A stretch of 64,000 nucleotides of DNA from Metopolophium dirhodum (taxonomy: Eukaryota > Arthropoda > Insecta > Hemiptera > Aphididae). A program made the translations under genes and the position numbers. Below are positions 1-13,100 of this stretch, piece by piece. The stretch is taken from assembly GCF_019925205.1 (NCBI RefSeq), contig NC_083563.1, forward strand, positions 496,001-560,000, written 5' to 3'. The stretch's first letter is position 1; each line of letters starts with the position of its first letter. The notes under the pieces were generated by a model. It saw only the letters and a program-made list of their open reading frames with translations. It was not told the DNA's origin and did no database searches.

Positions 1-1385
1 GATTGCTTTTTATAATGTTATGTAAGAGATACCTCTTACGGCGGCATCTGTAGGAAAAAAAATAATATCAATATTATTCTTGTGATAAATTTGTATTATT
101 TTAGTTTCGGCATCAAAACCGCCGTCTGTTATTGTTTACAAAACTATACTGTCGTTCCGTTAATGTTATTTCGTCAAATTTTCGTGTCGTATAACTTTTA
201 AACCGAATAATATATAAGTTTTTCCGACCCGTCAAGTTTTCATTTCATGACGAAAAACATGACGTCCCTCGTCTGTGTCGTCATCTGCTGTGTGAAGAAT
301 GTATTTATTTGCATCGCATTTATTATTATAATATTCCGAACTGCGTTATAACATCAAACTTTAACTAAATAAAAACCGCAGACTTTAATCGGTAGGTTAT
401 AACCTAATTGTATTTGTTGTATACATTCCCGCGAGGAGACGAATACATATTTGATAAAGTTCCCGTAACTTGTGATCCTAAGTCTGACGACGAACCACAG
501 TGGTTTTATAATAATAGTTAGGTACCTATTTATAAATTGAAGTGCAGTCGCGAGGTGGAAAACACCTATAAATTACGCGTATTTTAACACTCCGTAAAGT
601 GCGCAATAAAATGTTCAAAGGCGATGTCTTATTACTATAAAAAAGTACTTTCAGTTTGTTACATATTATATTTTGATATTTTGTTATAATAAACATATGT
701 GTAGGTTATATAATATAAGTGTAACCATTTTGATGTGCGTTGCAGTCCAAACGAGATTACAATTTGTGGAATCTATGCCTATATAGCTAAAGCATTAACT
801 CTTGTTTTTTTTTATTATTCTTTAAATATAGGTATAAGCGATATTTTTGGACGATCCCCAAAACATGTCAAATACTCAAATATCCTTGTATTTAATGTAG
901 GTATATATATTATATAACATCTAATATTATATTATATTCCTGTATTTTATCTCGATAGTGCTACGAATTTACGAATTTTGATTAATGTTCATTAAAAATT
1001 TTTTCAAGAAAAGTTGCCATTCCTTTTTTTTTAATACAAAATATTACAAAAATCATGTTACTACCATAAATGTTTATAATTTCGATAACACGCCTTGCAA
1101 CAAATTATTATAAAAAAACTATAATATAGCATTATAATTACAGTTAAATACGACTTTTAAATATTTAATACGTTTACTGGCATTAGTGTAGGCATTAATG
1201 TATATAATATTATAATACTAACAGCGGTCAGCGAACCACACATTTCTGTATACACCATATTTTAAAAATAAAATCGTTGTATAAACATCTCATGAACTGG
1301 TGTTTAAATATTTTTAAATTAATCGCATATTGTATAAAAGTTTACATATATTTTGTAACTATAAATCATTTAGATTATAGGTATC

Positions 1386-1552
1386 CAGTGGCGTAGCCGG
1401 GAATTTTGTATGGGGGGGGGGGGGCTAAGTATAAAAAACAATATATCTTTTATTTACAATTTTTATTTTTTTATTAATCTTGATAAAATTCTAAGGTCAA
1501 CACGGTTATTGAGGGGGAGGGGACTATAGCCCCCTTAGTCGCTACGCGACTG
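1386..1552. mobile_element. Short non-autonomous transposon with CAGTGGCGTAGC ends
   Basis: The left end is CAGTGGCGTAGCCGGG; the right end reads, inverted, CAGTCGCGTAGCGACTAAG. Poly-G and GGGGG tracts lie inside each end. A related piece lies at 14803-15054. No target-site duplication was found. There is no coding capacity. Confidence 0.5.
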
Positions 1553-2430
1553 TTTTGGATATTTCTATTTTTGTTTATCGTTCTAAATGGTATCCAGCTA
1601 GTGAATAGATCGCGTAGCGGGTAAGGCGGTGCGTGTGTGCAATTTATTACCAGTGAATATTGTATATTTGTATCGCCCAAAAAGAATTATTTTATAATCT
1701 ATTTATCATAATATTATTATACCACACGTTATGAACTTTTGCCATTATCACCGCATTTTATATGCGCATCCATTTAAAGCTTAATGTCGATCATATTGTT
1801 AGTTGTTACTAGTTTATTTTTCGTTCAAATATATAATATACGTAGAATACAATCAGAGGCGGCTCCAGATCAGAGGGCTCGGCCCTCTCTAAAAAATTGC
1901 ATATTGGTTAAAACAATTCTCAACACTCATCAGCACAACGTTTTCTTGACAAATTGTATGTTGAGTAGACAATTTTAAGCTTGATTTGTGGGACATTATA
2001 TTGTTGCACTCCACCCAAAAGTTACTTGGACAACTTTTTTTAAGTTGTGCGCCCGCCACAAATATGCGAATTATTTATCGATTGAAATATGTCTATCTTG
2101 TTTAGTAAGATATTATTGGAGCGCTCATTTAATTTTGTTCGAGTTAATTTTTGTCAGTGCAATTTTAAAAAATGTTGTGTTTCACTTCAACAGCACAATA
2201 ACGTTAATTATCGGTGAATAACGTTATTTTTCGTTTAACGTCGTTTACCGTAACCTATACATTATATATTATACAATGGTATTTTACCTAGATCCTAGGT
2301 ATACCGAGACATCGAATAAATTATATAAAATCACTATCAGCACTATCGTCGTTGTATAATCATAGTGTAAAAATTAACGTGGAATAATTTATATTGCGTA
2401 CGTCTGACGGTGTATGCCGTATGGTATCAG

Positions 2431-2652
2431 CAGGGGTCACCAAATGGTAGCCCGTAGACAAATTTTATCCGGCACGCAGACAAGGAAAAAAAAGTAAAAA
2501 CAGATAATATTATACGTACTAGTGTTGTAAATTTATCATTTTTGTTCTTGGGCTTTTACCGATTTTTAGCAATTATTTTGATGGGCCGCGAACAATTTTC
2601 AGATTTCTATTTTTATGTGGCCCTTCAAAAATATTAATATCGGTGACCCCTG
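2431..2652. mobile_element. hAT-like MITE with CAGGGGTCACC inverted ends
   Basis: CAGGGGTCACC at the left and GGTGACCCCTG at the right are perfect inverted repeats 222 bases apart end to end; CAGGGGT is a common hAT terminus. The flanking 8-mers do not match cleanly, so the target duplication is unproven. Confidence 0.55.
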
Positions 2653-3792
2653 GTACCTATTTGTATCATAATTATCGTAATTTTTTACGATACCGTCTTA
2701 GCAGCTGCTGGTATCGTGTGCATACGGCGGCGTTAATGCGCGGACGGTTGACGTCGTGAATGTAAAAAAATTCACGTGGGCGAGTCGCGCGTTGTATTTA
2801 CAGCGACCATATTGTGCTGACTGGCACGTTTCCCAGAGGGTTGTGCTCATACACAATAATAATAATCACTTATTGACAATAATTATTATTGAGCTCGCAC
2901 TGTATACTTGGTTGCCTACACATAATTCAATGCGTATTATGCAGTGTGATTCTTTTATCGCAAGCAATCAAGGTTATAACTGAAAAAAATGTCAGGGGGG
3001 ACATATTTATTTTAATATGGATACTGGACACTTATCATTTTTACGTACAAAATATAAAAACTCTTGTTGTACTTTTAAAAATTGCGGACTCTTGGACCCC
3101 CCCCCCCCCCGAGTTACGGCCTTGTAAGCATTACACCTCAAGAAATGGGTAGGAGGAATATTTAAATTTCGTGAACAAATCACTGATGAAATGTAAAGTA
3201 TGTCCGAAAGAACTACATTTACCACCCCTGGCTGTGGTAAAACAATCATTCTGCATCTACCAATACAAACGCCACATAATATAATAATATATTTATAACA
3301 TTGTTGCGAGCATCGAAATCCCGTTATTTTATACTCCTTTTTCCTAGTACCTATCATCATTACATGTACCTAATGTATAAATAACAACAACCTGCACAAC
3401 CTAATATAATGTTGTACTTTTTTAATGCGGTTTTCGAAATATTTCGTGATGCCGTTATGTTAACACGAGGTTCTACGGAGATACTGCAATGGTATAAAAA
3501 TGTATAATAATATAGAGATTATAGTAGTTGTAAACAGCAGTGGCACCGCTGTTGGCGAATAATCATAATAATAATAATTTTACTATATTATTATCCTCAT
3601 TTATTCTTGCAGTAAACGATATTATTATTTTTATTATATTTACATTATTATTTTCAACCGACGGCATTCATTGTACAATTAGTAATTATTATTGGTAATT
3701 ATACCGTAGCCGCAATTGGTGCTTCTTGACGGCTCGTTAAAACGCACAATCGTCAGTTCGACACAGACGACATGCACATTAGTTGCATGTAA

Positions 3793-3818
<26 letters not shown>
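3793..3818. repeat. (TG)13 microsatellite
   Basis: Thirteen perfect TG units are followed by CGCGCG. Ordinary simple repeat. Confidence 0.95.
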
Positions 3819-3826
<8 letters not shown>

Positions 3827-6622
3827 CTAAAAGTAATGTTTCTAAAACGAAATTATAATAATACCGTATGATGTGTGTATAATAATAATAATAATACGAG
3901 TATTACTCGGTCGCGCCCACGTCAAATCACCTATTGGCTGTTAAATAAGTGTTAATCCACTGTATTATGAATACTTAATATCTTTTCCGCTACTCTTTAT
4001 AATAAAATTGCATTTTGTTATCGTACGCATAATATAATGCGCTTTAAATATTTATATATAGTATGATATATAAATCGGATAAAGGCTAAATCGTATATAA
4101 TAATGTACAACGCACTGCGCAGTTGATACACTGCTGCAGACTGCAGTAAAAAACGTATTCAATAATGCGTCAAACGTGCGAATTTCAATTGACGACGAGA
4201 AATAATAACAAGAAATTGATCCATAGTTATAATATATTCACATTTTGTGAAAATACGTGTTTTATTTGGTGGATGTAGTGCAGGTTGTATATAAAAAAGC
4301 ATCAAATCACCACCCTTTCTACGTGCTTCACGGGACAGCAAAGACGAAATCCAAATGTATATACTTATAAGTAATTACTGTAGTTTTATTCATCCGATGG
4401 TTAAAATTTCATATTATATCTGTTACCTATAACCAGTCAGAGGACTATAACCAGAGGACGTCACATCCGCAATATGTGTTGTCTCCGTCTTACACACGCG
4501 ACGACCTAGACAAAACGTGTTTACGCAGTCTGAGTAGAACTCACTCAATTTTGGTTTTAGAGTAAAAATACCTATTATAAAATTGAATCGTGACAATATT
4601 TCTGAGAGCAAGTCGTTGCGTTTTTTTCATTATACCCAATATAACGTTCATATTATATCGTTTAGAAATAGAACAAATTTCAACAATATTAAAATACCTT
4701 TAACTTTTCAAAATTTTGAATTTAAAAAAAACCCAACGACTTGCCTCTCGACTTACTTACTCTTTGGGATGAATAACTGCACCTCTATAATATATTATAT
4801 ATAAACAAACACTCACGAAATCAATAATTGATGCATTTAAATCTAATAGGGCCAGCATATTATATGTTGCGTCGTTGACAGACGATCGCGGAACGTTGCG
4901 CGCACTGGACAATTCGGTCACCGCTATAATATTTTATAATTTCAAAGTGTTCCGTTTTTATCCGCTAACGTATCCGTTTTCACCGATTGCCGGCGGAAAA
5001 TAATTTATTTCCAGCTTTATATTATTATTGTACACAATGTCACCTGCACCTTAAATACCCGAGGCTGAACTTATTATACAATACGCACACTCGTGTCGAC
5101 CAATAAGATCCGAATTCAGTGCGTTAGAAGTACTTATCTAAGCAGAAGTAAATACAGTCGTCGCCTAAACCGCTTTGGTGCCCTAAACCATCACAATCGA
5201 TCATATTATTATAATATTATGTATACAGCTGTATATAATAATAATATTAATATCGTGTACCTATTTGCGATCTGTCAAATGATTACTCAAGGTTTCGTTC
5301 AAGTTCACAACGAAATATTTTATAAACCTCGGTACATATTATTATTATGCGGTTGTTATTTGCAGACAACGCATTATGCGTATACTTACATATCACTTAC
5401 AGAGGATATTATCATCATACGTGTGCTCGCAGTAACATATTATTATTGTCAATCATTGTTTTAGATCGACGATCTCGTAACGTGATAATATTATTATTTA
5501 AAGTCAATAATATAATACCGCAATTATTATTATACTTTAGTGCGCGCACGCGATGATTATATTATATTGTTATATTATACGCGGGTACTTAAACTTGTAC
5601 GTGAACAATCATCGGAATGGCATATATTATAATATTATTACCGTCGTCATTCGTGTGTATAATATATTTTAATATCACAATTCATCCACATATCATATTA
5701 TCATTATATAACCTCGTAAGCCCCCCCCCCCCCCCACGTGGTTTACTGACTTGTGTGGTGCAGTTTCAAGTTTGAGTTTTGCAAGTGCATCAGTGGGAAG
5801 TTGTGTTGCCCATCAGAATATATTGTATATGGTAATGTATTTCCACGGATATACGTAATATGCTGAAAATAGTTTTTCGTCGATGAATATTCAACTCGCG
5901 ATCGTGGGAATGACTGTTATTATTGGTTTAGTGCAGCAGTGTGACGTAGGCCCCTGCGGCATATGCCATCAATGTTTAGCATAATATGTCATCAATGTTT
6001 TTTGCAGTACGATGATATGATCATCATCAGTATCGTAGGCGTCGACTATGCCTAGGGAGAATAAATTATTTGTATGCGACTATTTTCGATATGGAGGGTA
6101 GAAAAGTCCTTGGACTTGTCGAATTTGTTTTTTTAACATTGATGTTTATATCTTTATTTTATTTAAAAGTAGGTACGCCACACTCGCATTTGTGTGAATT
6201 GATAAGCTATTATAAAACTTCGAGCTAAGAATATTATCTGTGTTTGTACTTATATTATATTAATTTATTAGTTATTACATAATATATTACCTGCTTAATT
6301 AATTTTTTTAAACAAATTATGATAATTTTTTTAATTTAATATTTTACGTAAGTACTATCATAATTCAATGAAAAATTGATTTTCAAACACAAAAAATATT
6401 GTACCTAACCTTTAAATTTGGTAACAGGTTAAATCATTATTCTTATATTAAAACTGACAAAGCTGAACACATTAACTTCCGAGCGACGTTTTTCATGTTA
6501 CGCGCTAATAAGATAGACACAACAAATGCAGGTGTGGCGCACTCTTAATTTGATCATTTTACTATTTTAAATACAATTATAGTCTATAGATACCTAAAAA
6601 AAACCGAAATCCTTCTCTTATA

Positions 6623-7042
6623 ATGGGGTCGCAATCCACTCATCATCCCTCAACCGCTGAAAAACACCACATCAGTGTTGGCATGACTGAGAATTTTCGG
6701 TACAAACGTCCCAGACATTTAAGATCGGTGGGTAGGTGGATGGGTACTGGGCCTTTCTGGGTAGTGGCCAGTTGTCATCGAATGGGTGTAACTAAATTTC
6801 AATATCAGTGTTTAGTAAAGCCTCAGTGGTTAGTCAAAATTGTTCACGCCGCCACTGTACGCCTAAATATTATACGCCTGCAGTTCAGAGCCCGATTCTT
6901 TGGGATTGATAAAATTACTCAGTCGAAACACTGCAGAGATCCGTTGTCCGCGTATTTATTGATATTATATTATGAGATACATCCCAACAATTTAATATCA
7001 AAATTCAAAAATATAATACGGACCTTAAAGAATAATGCGTAA
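6623..7042 (+). other. Unrecognised open frame of 139 codons, probably repeat-derived
   Basis: The frame begins MGSQSTHHPSTAEKHH and is less AT-rich than its flanks in its first half (to about 6900). No domain, signal peptide or splice partner is recognised, and codon pattern weakens toward the end. It may be part of a transposon or an exon of an unknown gene. No function assigned. Confidence 0.2.
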
Positions 7043-8020
7043 ATGCATAATATATTATTTTTAACACGCACTTACCCAACTTACAAACGATTTATCTTAG
7101 CGAGCAAAAATATTTTGTTTTAAACGTACTTGCCTCCAATGTAAGTTTTGTGAATATCGCGATTCGTGACAGAAAATTGATCGCATAAGTTACATAAATT
7201 ACATATTATGGTCAGGGGACATAACAACACGTAATCATAAAACATATTATTACCACGCGTGGACTGATATTAAATGTGGATTTTGGCTTGACACTATCGA
7301 TGGTTGCTATGATTGTAGCTATATATGTCCGGCCGTGAATAGGTTCGAGGCCGTGGGTGTCGCGGCTAAAAGCCGCATCCGTGCAGGACATTTAAATACT
7401 CATAACTTTATATTTTATTTTAGGTCCTACGGTGGCCGACAGACGGAATGTTGGCAAAAACATAAACGCTTTATCATATAATATAATAGTCTGCTGATGA
7501 ACGATGATACACATTTGGCACGTATTTTTTTTTTATTCCGTCGAGATGTAAACGTGTATCTAGTGGGGAAAATCTAGGTTAAAAGCTCGCTGAATCCAAA
7601 ATTAACCGTTAAGCGCATAACCATTTTACGGGTAATTATATTGTGCGGTCGCAAACCGATTACCATCCTACAAGTTGTTGTTAAAGTTCACCGCATGAAA
7701 TATCTCATAATAAAATATACAATATTGCACCTGTTGTACCCGTGTAGGTACTAATAGTATAAAAAAAATATGGCTTTCATACGGTATATAAGAAGCAACA
7801 GGTTGACTCAGAAATAATATTATTTGATTTCTACTCGCGCGAATCGCAACGAAATCCTAACGCAATTTAGTCGATTGTTCTTAATGTATAATATATTTAA
7901 GTATTGCTGGTATTAATAACATTCAATTTTATATTGAATTTATTTTTTTTAATAACCTAGATAGATTTCATAACGCCGTTATGACGTACAAAAGTAAGCA
8001 TAAGGTTACATAAGGCACAT

Positions 8021-8060
8021 TTATTTATAAATTTAATATTTATTTAAATTTATAAATAGG
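8021..8060. repeat. AT palindrome of about 36 bases
   Basis: TATTTATAAATTTAATA is followed directly by its near inverse ending TTTAAATTTATAAATAGG. It could extrude as a cruciform. No associated gene. Confidence 0.6.
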
Positions 8061-9729
8061 TATACAAATTAAAAAAAAATTGAGACATATTTTACATAAT
8101 AATGAAATATTTCTTTAAATAATAATTCCGATTATTAGATTCATTCAGTACGTTTCACAGTATTACATTAATATAATATCGTACACCTAAACATTAAAAA
8201 ATCATCCGGTTGACAGATTTTCCATTCAATTATATTTTATTTATTTATTTACGAATTTCGTTTCCAGTTAATTTTCATACCACTGTCATTTTCTTCATAT
8301 AGCATTATTTTGAAACGTATCCTGTTGTAGAGGAAAACCATTACAATAATATACTCGTACTTATAAATTGTGATCAGATCACGTGCATAGAAAACTAAAT
8401 AGACTTCGTTTATAATTATTACAACTTGAATTTAAGTAATATTATAAATTAATTTCTATTTTATTGTGCACTTTAGTTTTTAATTCCATTTGCATTGTTT
8501 ATACATCCGTCAACAAATTCATCTAGACGTGACGGAAATAACGAATAAATGAAAAATGAATTCGTCGTATAATTAAAACGAAAGCAATATTTTATACCTA
8601 CTCTTCAGTACACTTGCTCCTTTTGTGTGCTATTAAATATATTAATATAAAAATAAATTCATTCGAATGACATTTGTTAAGAAACAGTGTAAAAGGAACT
8701 AATGTAGTGTACAATTATTCGTTTTTTAATATCACGATTCTTGTATTTGATAAAAATGTAAATTGGTACGTTCGTCGGGCTGTTATAATATGACACACAG
8801 TAATAGTAATAATATTATGTAATATGCATGGACATAATAATATAAATGTAATATACATAAAATTATTTATTCGTTATAGTTCTTATAATTGTTATGGTTG
8901 TGACTTGTGATTGTTGTCTTGTTGTTGTAGTGCTACGACGAGTGTCGTATAATATTACTTTGGGGGGGGGGGGGGGGATGGTATTTGGGAACTGAAGCAT
9001 CCGCCGTTACACGTATTGAGCTTTTTTTTTTATTATAAATTACTTGGATTTTAGGTATTACGTAGAACTAAACGCATTAATTGTAAGCTATTACCAAATA
9101 ATGGGTTAAATTTGTTTTCACCTCCCCCCTCTAAAGTTGTGTTGTTCATGATTAGCACCTTACGAACTTTATTATCAACATATCACCAACCATAAACAAT
9201 TCTAGATCCGAAACCGATGTTTTTGATATGAATATTAACACAAATACTAAATTATCAAATATAATGCATATCGCATATATTATAGATTGCAGTTTCCAAA
9301 AGATCAAACACGAATTTTATTCTAATCGCATTGTAATCCTTAATATTACTAAAGTATATTATATCTTCTTAAAATTCTATAGTTAGGCCCAGAAATACCT
9401 GATACTTCCTGCATGGTGTTTCAATAGTTATCTGTATCAATTAGGTAGTTTATGTTCAATTGAATATATTAATAATTCAATATGTTTCTAGTTTATTTTG
9501 CAATGCTTTTTATGTATAATAGGTATATTAATAACAATAATTTTTTTACGATTTCGATTAATTACGTATTTCTGACGCATTAATTTTCGTACTTTTCATT
9601 ACAAAATTATCTTTCTGACTCGTTGGTGTCTTAACTATTAATACTAAATAGACCATTTTTTAATGTCTGATTGGGAGATAATATTTTTATCCCGTTATAT
9701 TCCACGAGGAATACACATCATCTAGTGAG

Positions 9730-10028
9730 ATTAATGTCATAAACCACATTTCCTGTCCGAAGTTTTCATTCGGATTTTGTTTAAAAATAGATTTTCGGGT
9801 GGAAACATTCTCCCACCGCAGAGGACAGTGCACTGCACACGCCGTCCCAACCGAAACGCTATATTCGCAGTCTGAACGTGTGATTGCTGCAGCCTAGACG
9901 TATTGGGAAACTCGCATTTTCTTTTGATCATAATCTTTTAATTTATTTGCAAGTTCGTCTCATTTTAGACGTTGTCGTTTAATTGTTTACTTCGTTTTAA
10001 AAAATTATAACTCGAAAACCACATTAAC
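9730..10028 (+). promoter_or_regulatory. Probable promoter and 5' leader of the half-LIM isoform
   Basis: A 300-base stretch less AT-rich than its flanks lies immediately before ATG 10029. It contains CTATATTCGCAGTC near 9860, which resembles a TATA-like plus initiator context. There is no in-frame coding sequence. The start site is not determined; assignment rests on position and composition. Confidence 0.35.
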
Positions 10029-10198
10029 ATGGCAGACGTAGAATATCAGTTCACAACCACCGAAAGAAAAGTCAGGAAAAGCAAAAAAACCACTTCGTCA
10101 AATAAGAGGAGAGAGAGCAATGATCAGGGCGACGTTACCATCACTGAACTGGATAAAGAAAACGTGTATCCATTGGAAAATGGTCACGATGACAAGAG
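10029..10198 (+). CDS. Lmpt: First coding exon of the half-LIM isoform of the LIM gene
   Basis: ATG sits in a good start context (AACATGG). The exon encodes 56 residues beginning MADVEYQFTTTERK and ending NGHDDK, plus two bases AG before the donor GTATTT. It is rich in Lys, Arg, Ser, Thr and Asp/Glu and has no recognised domain. It ends in phase 2. Among the visible downstream exons only an acceptor supplying one base fits, and the AG at 14531-14532 does: AG plus T gives Ser, continuing GEYTKAMNKDW. The role as an alternative N-terminus is inferred from this phase match and from the lack of any other coding exon up to 14.5 kb. Confidence 0.65.
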
Positions 10199-13100
10199 GT
10201 ATTTTCCGAGAGCCCCTTAATTTTTTTTAAATAAAATCAACAATTATAATTTTATCTAACGTTATCGGTTGATTTGCCTAACTAAAAACGTTACTCAGTA
10301 AATGTATGCTTTTATTACATTTTCGTAATAACGTTTAATGGTTACGTATATTTTTTTTTCATAACATTTCAACACTGTCCTTTTTTACGTGTGATTGGAA
10401 AATACCTCTTGTCCGACAAATTTATTATTGGTAAGAAAAACTATTGATATATTATTGTTATTATAAAATTACAATTCGTTATTATACAAACGTATGATTT
10501 ATTACATTTTAAATTATAAACCAATTCGGTTTAGTAACATTATGACATGGTAATGAAACTTATTCACGGTCACGAAAAATTATAATTCTGTCCCAGTTAT
10601 AATAGTTAAAATAACGGCTAAATGGTAATATTTATACGATATAAATCTGAACAAAAGTTGTCATATTTACTATTGTGACGAAACACAACAAATCAAGTAA
10701 ATCTAGGTGTAATTAATAATAATTAATTTCTGTGTTACTACTAAACAAACAAGTGACATTGTAAATAATATCTGTAAGAATAAGTAGTCGGTGATTATAT
10801 TATGTTAATAATGTAATTTATTATTAATGATTGCTAATTAGTGATAATATTTAACATCAACAATTAAATTATTAAGCTCATACACGTATGAATTAGCCAT
10901 CCCTTTTTCTTCAAACCAGTTTAGTTTATTTATATATAATTAATAAAAAAAACCTAATAAAATTAGTTTCATGTGTGTTTGGCAAAAAAAATAATTCTGT
11001 TACTTCATTAATTTAAAAATGTAAGTTGAAATATTTATGAATAATTATTTGTAATGATGTTGATCGTATTATACTATTATGTTAAGGGTTTTTTTTATTT
11101 TAAATTTAACAAATATCCACCCAAACGTCATATTACATACGGTTAGGTAAGTACGTGGTCTTTCCCAAATATCATACAGCTTGGGTAAAGACTTGACTAT
11201 TAAAATATATTAGGTGATTTTTGTAATAATTACGACTTACAACTTACTGCGTGATTTTAATTTTAACACGAGTAATCAAAAATTGTCTCTGGACAGCTGA
11301 GATTAATTATTAATTATTAAAGAAAATGATAAAATTTGAAATATACTTTTCTCTACCATTATTCGAATTATTGAGTATATACGATTAGCGCTTTTAGAAC
11401 AAAATCGCATATTGATTAAAATATTATTATTTCATTTTACTGGTTTTTATCTAGGTAGATAACATATCAATAAAATATTACGTACCTTAATAACATATTA
11501 TTGTTTAATTGAACAAGGTCGGTCTCGACAGATGTCTATTTATAATTTATTTTAAGTGTATAAAAATTAATTTTCAATTTACATTTTTCATTGAGATTTG
11601 AATATAAAAATAATAGTTATTTATTTTTTAGGTAGGTAATTAGTACCTCCTTATTACTAAGATTAATCTATTAGGTCAGGACTATTTTTGTCATAAATTA
11701 GTATGTGACAACTATTAAATATTAGCACTCCAATTTTGAAAACGAGTGGCATACAATTAATGTAATTATCGTTGGCTCGTGGTGTAGTCATAATTTTTTT
11801 TTATGTCAAGTTGTAAACACGCTCAGTTAGACAGATTTACAAATGGCTTCAAACGACACAAACAATATTATTATCGTTTACTTTTTATGGGGACTTCTAT
11901 CGCGGTTAATTATAATTACATATATGTTATACCTATCTGGTAATTAATAAAAACGCCATATGTTCATAGTTATGAAGAAAATAACAATTTATTGATTTTT
12001 TTATGTCACACGACGTATATTATAATAAAATGTGTAGGTAAAATTATTCTTATAAATTATTCATTAGTTTTAGTGAAAAATAAAGCATTGGATTCCGGCA
12101 ATTAAATATGCTTTCGATATAAATAAATTACTGAGTTTTTTCAACAATATTGTATTAATCCCATTTTATGTTCGCGTGTTCGATGTCTATATTGAAGGGT
12201 TATTCACTCCTGTGGTACAAGGCAGTAGAAAAGCAAGTGGAAAGTATATATACGTTTTTTTTTCACATTTTTCTCCTCATTTATTATAATATACGCTCTC
12301 CGTATAAATATAAAATGGTTTCGGTCCATGAACTTCATATTCAAATTAGACCGCGGTGCATTAAACGGTGCATAGGAATTAGCTATTAATATTCTGCATG
12401 ATCGTAAAAAATAAAATAAAAACCACGACATAATACAACAGAACTTCTCGTCTAAAAGAATTAAAATCAGAACAATATCTGAGATGCATAGAACACTTTC
12501 TGAATCCATTCCCGATTATTTTTAACAATATTTTAAACGCGGTTAAATACTGATTAGCAACATATTGCAATTTCCAGTAAAAACTTTCTTGGTTTTATTC
12601 TTACTTACTCGAAATCCGTTTAAAAACTAAAAAAATTATTAATACTGCAAAAAATGATACTATAAAATAATATTATAAAGCGTCATGTAAGCTGTAGATA
12701 TGAATTGATACGCAGTATTGTATAAAAATTACAATGAACAAAGATAAGTTTTTTTTCATCCTAAAAATCGAATATTTAGTAGGACAATTAGGTAGGCATT
12801 TTAAATTCTAAATGAAACAAAGAATGAATATCTGTACAAAGATGTGTGATTTTTATTCTCGGGAAGACGCTTTTCGCGGTAAAAATTGTTATGCTGTACC
12901 TCTATAAAATGCAAGTTTTTCACAAATAGGACATTGGCACAAGTAATTATTTGAATTTTTAGAGTAATTTTCAAGAAAAACGTTAAATATCGAATTTTTA
13001 TATAAGATTTTGATTATTTGTGATTACACACTATAGACATTTTTGAAACGAAGTTTAAATATTTATCATTTTATAATGAACGTGTTAATATTTGATCACA

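Larger units (their letters stand above)
1..9729. other. Gene-free region left of the LIM gene
   Basis: AT-rich DNA with two small transposons (1386, 2431), a GT microsatellite, poly-C and poly-G runs, and one odd open frame at 6623. A piece with GAGGCGGCTCCAG and GGGCTCGGCCC near 1855-1890 may be another transposon end. I searched by eye for a PET domain or first LIM exon (WVPPG-like, WHPACF-like) and saw none. Parts may be a distal intron of the LIM gene. Confidence 0.6.

Noticed and set aside
2756..2983. Frame with YCADWHVSQ resembling a LIM fragment
   Set aside because: Only a chance CxxWH-like string; no CX2C pairs, no splice sites in phase.
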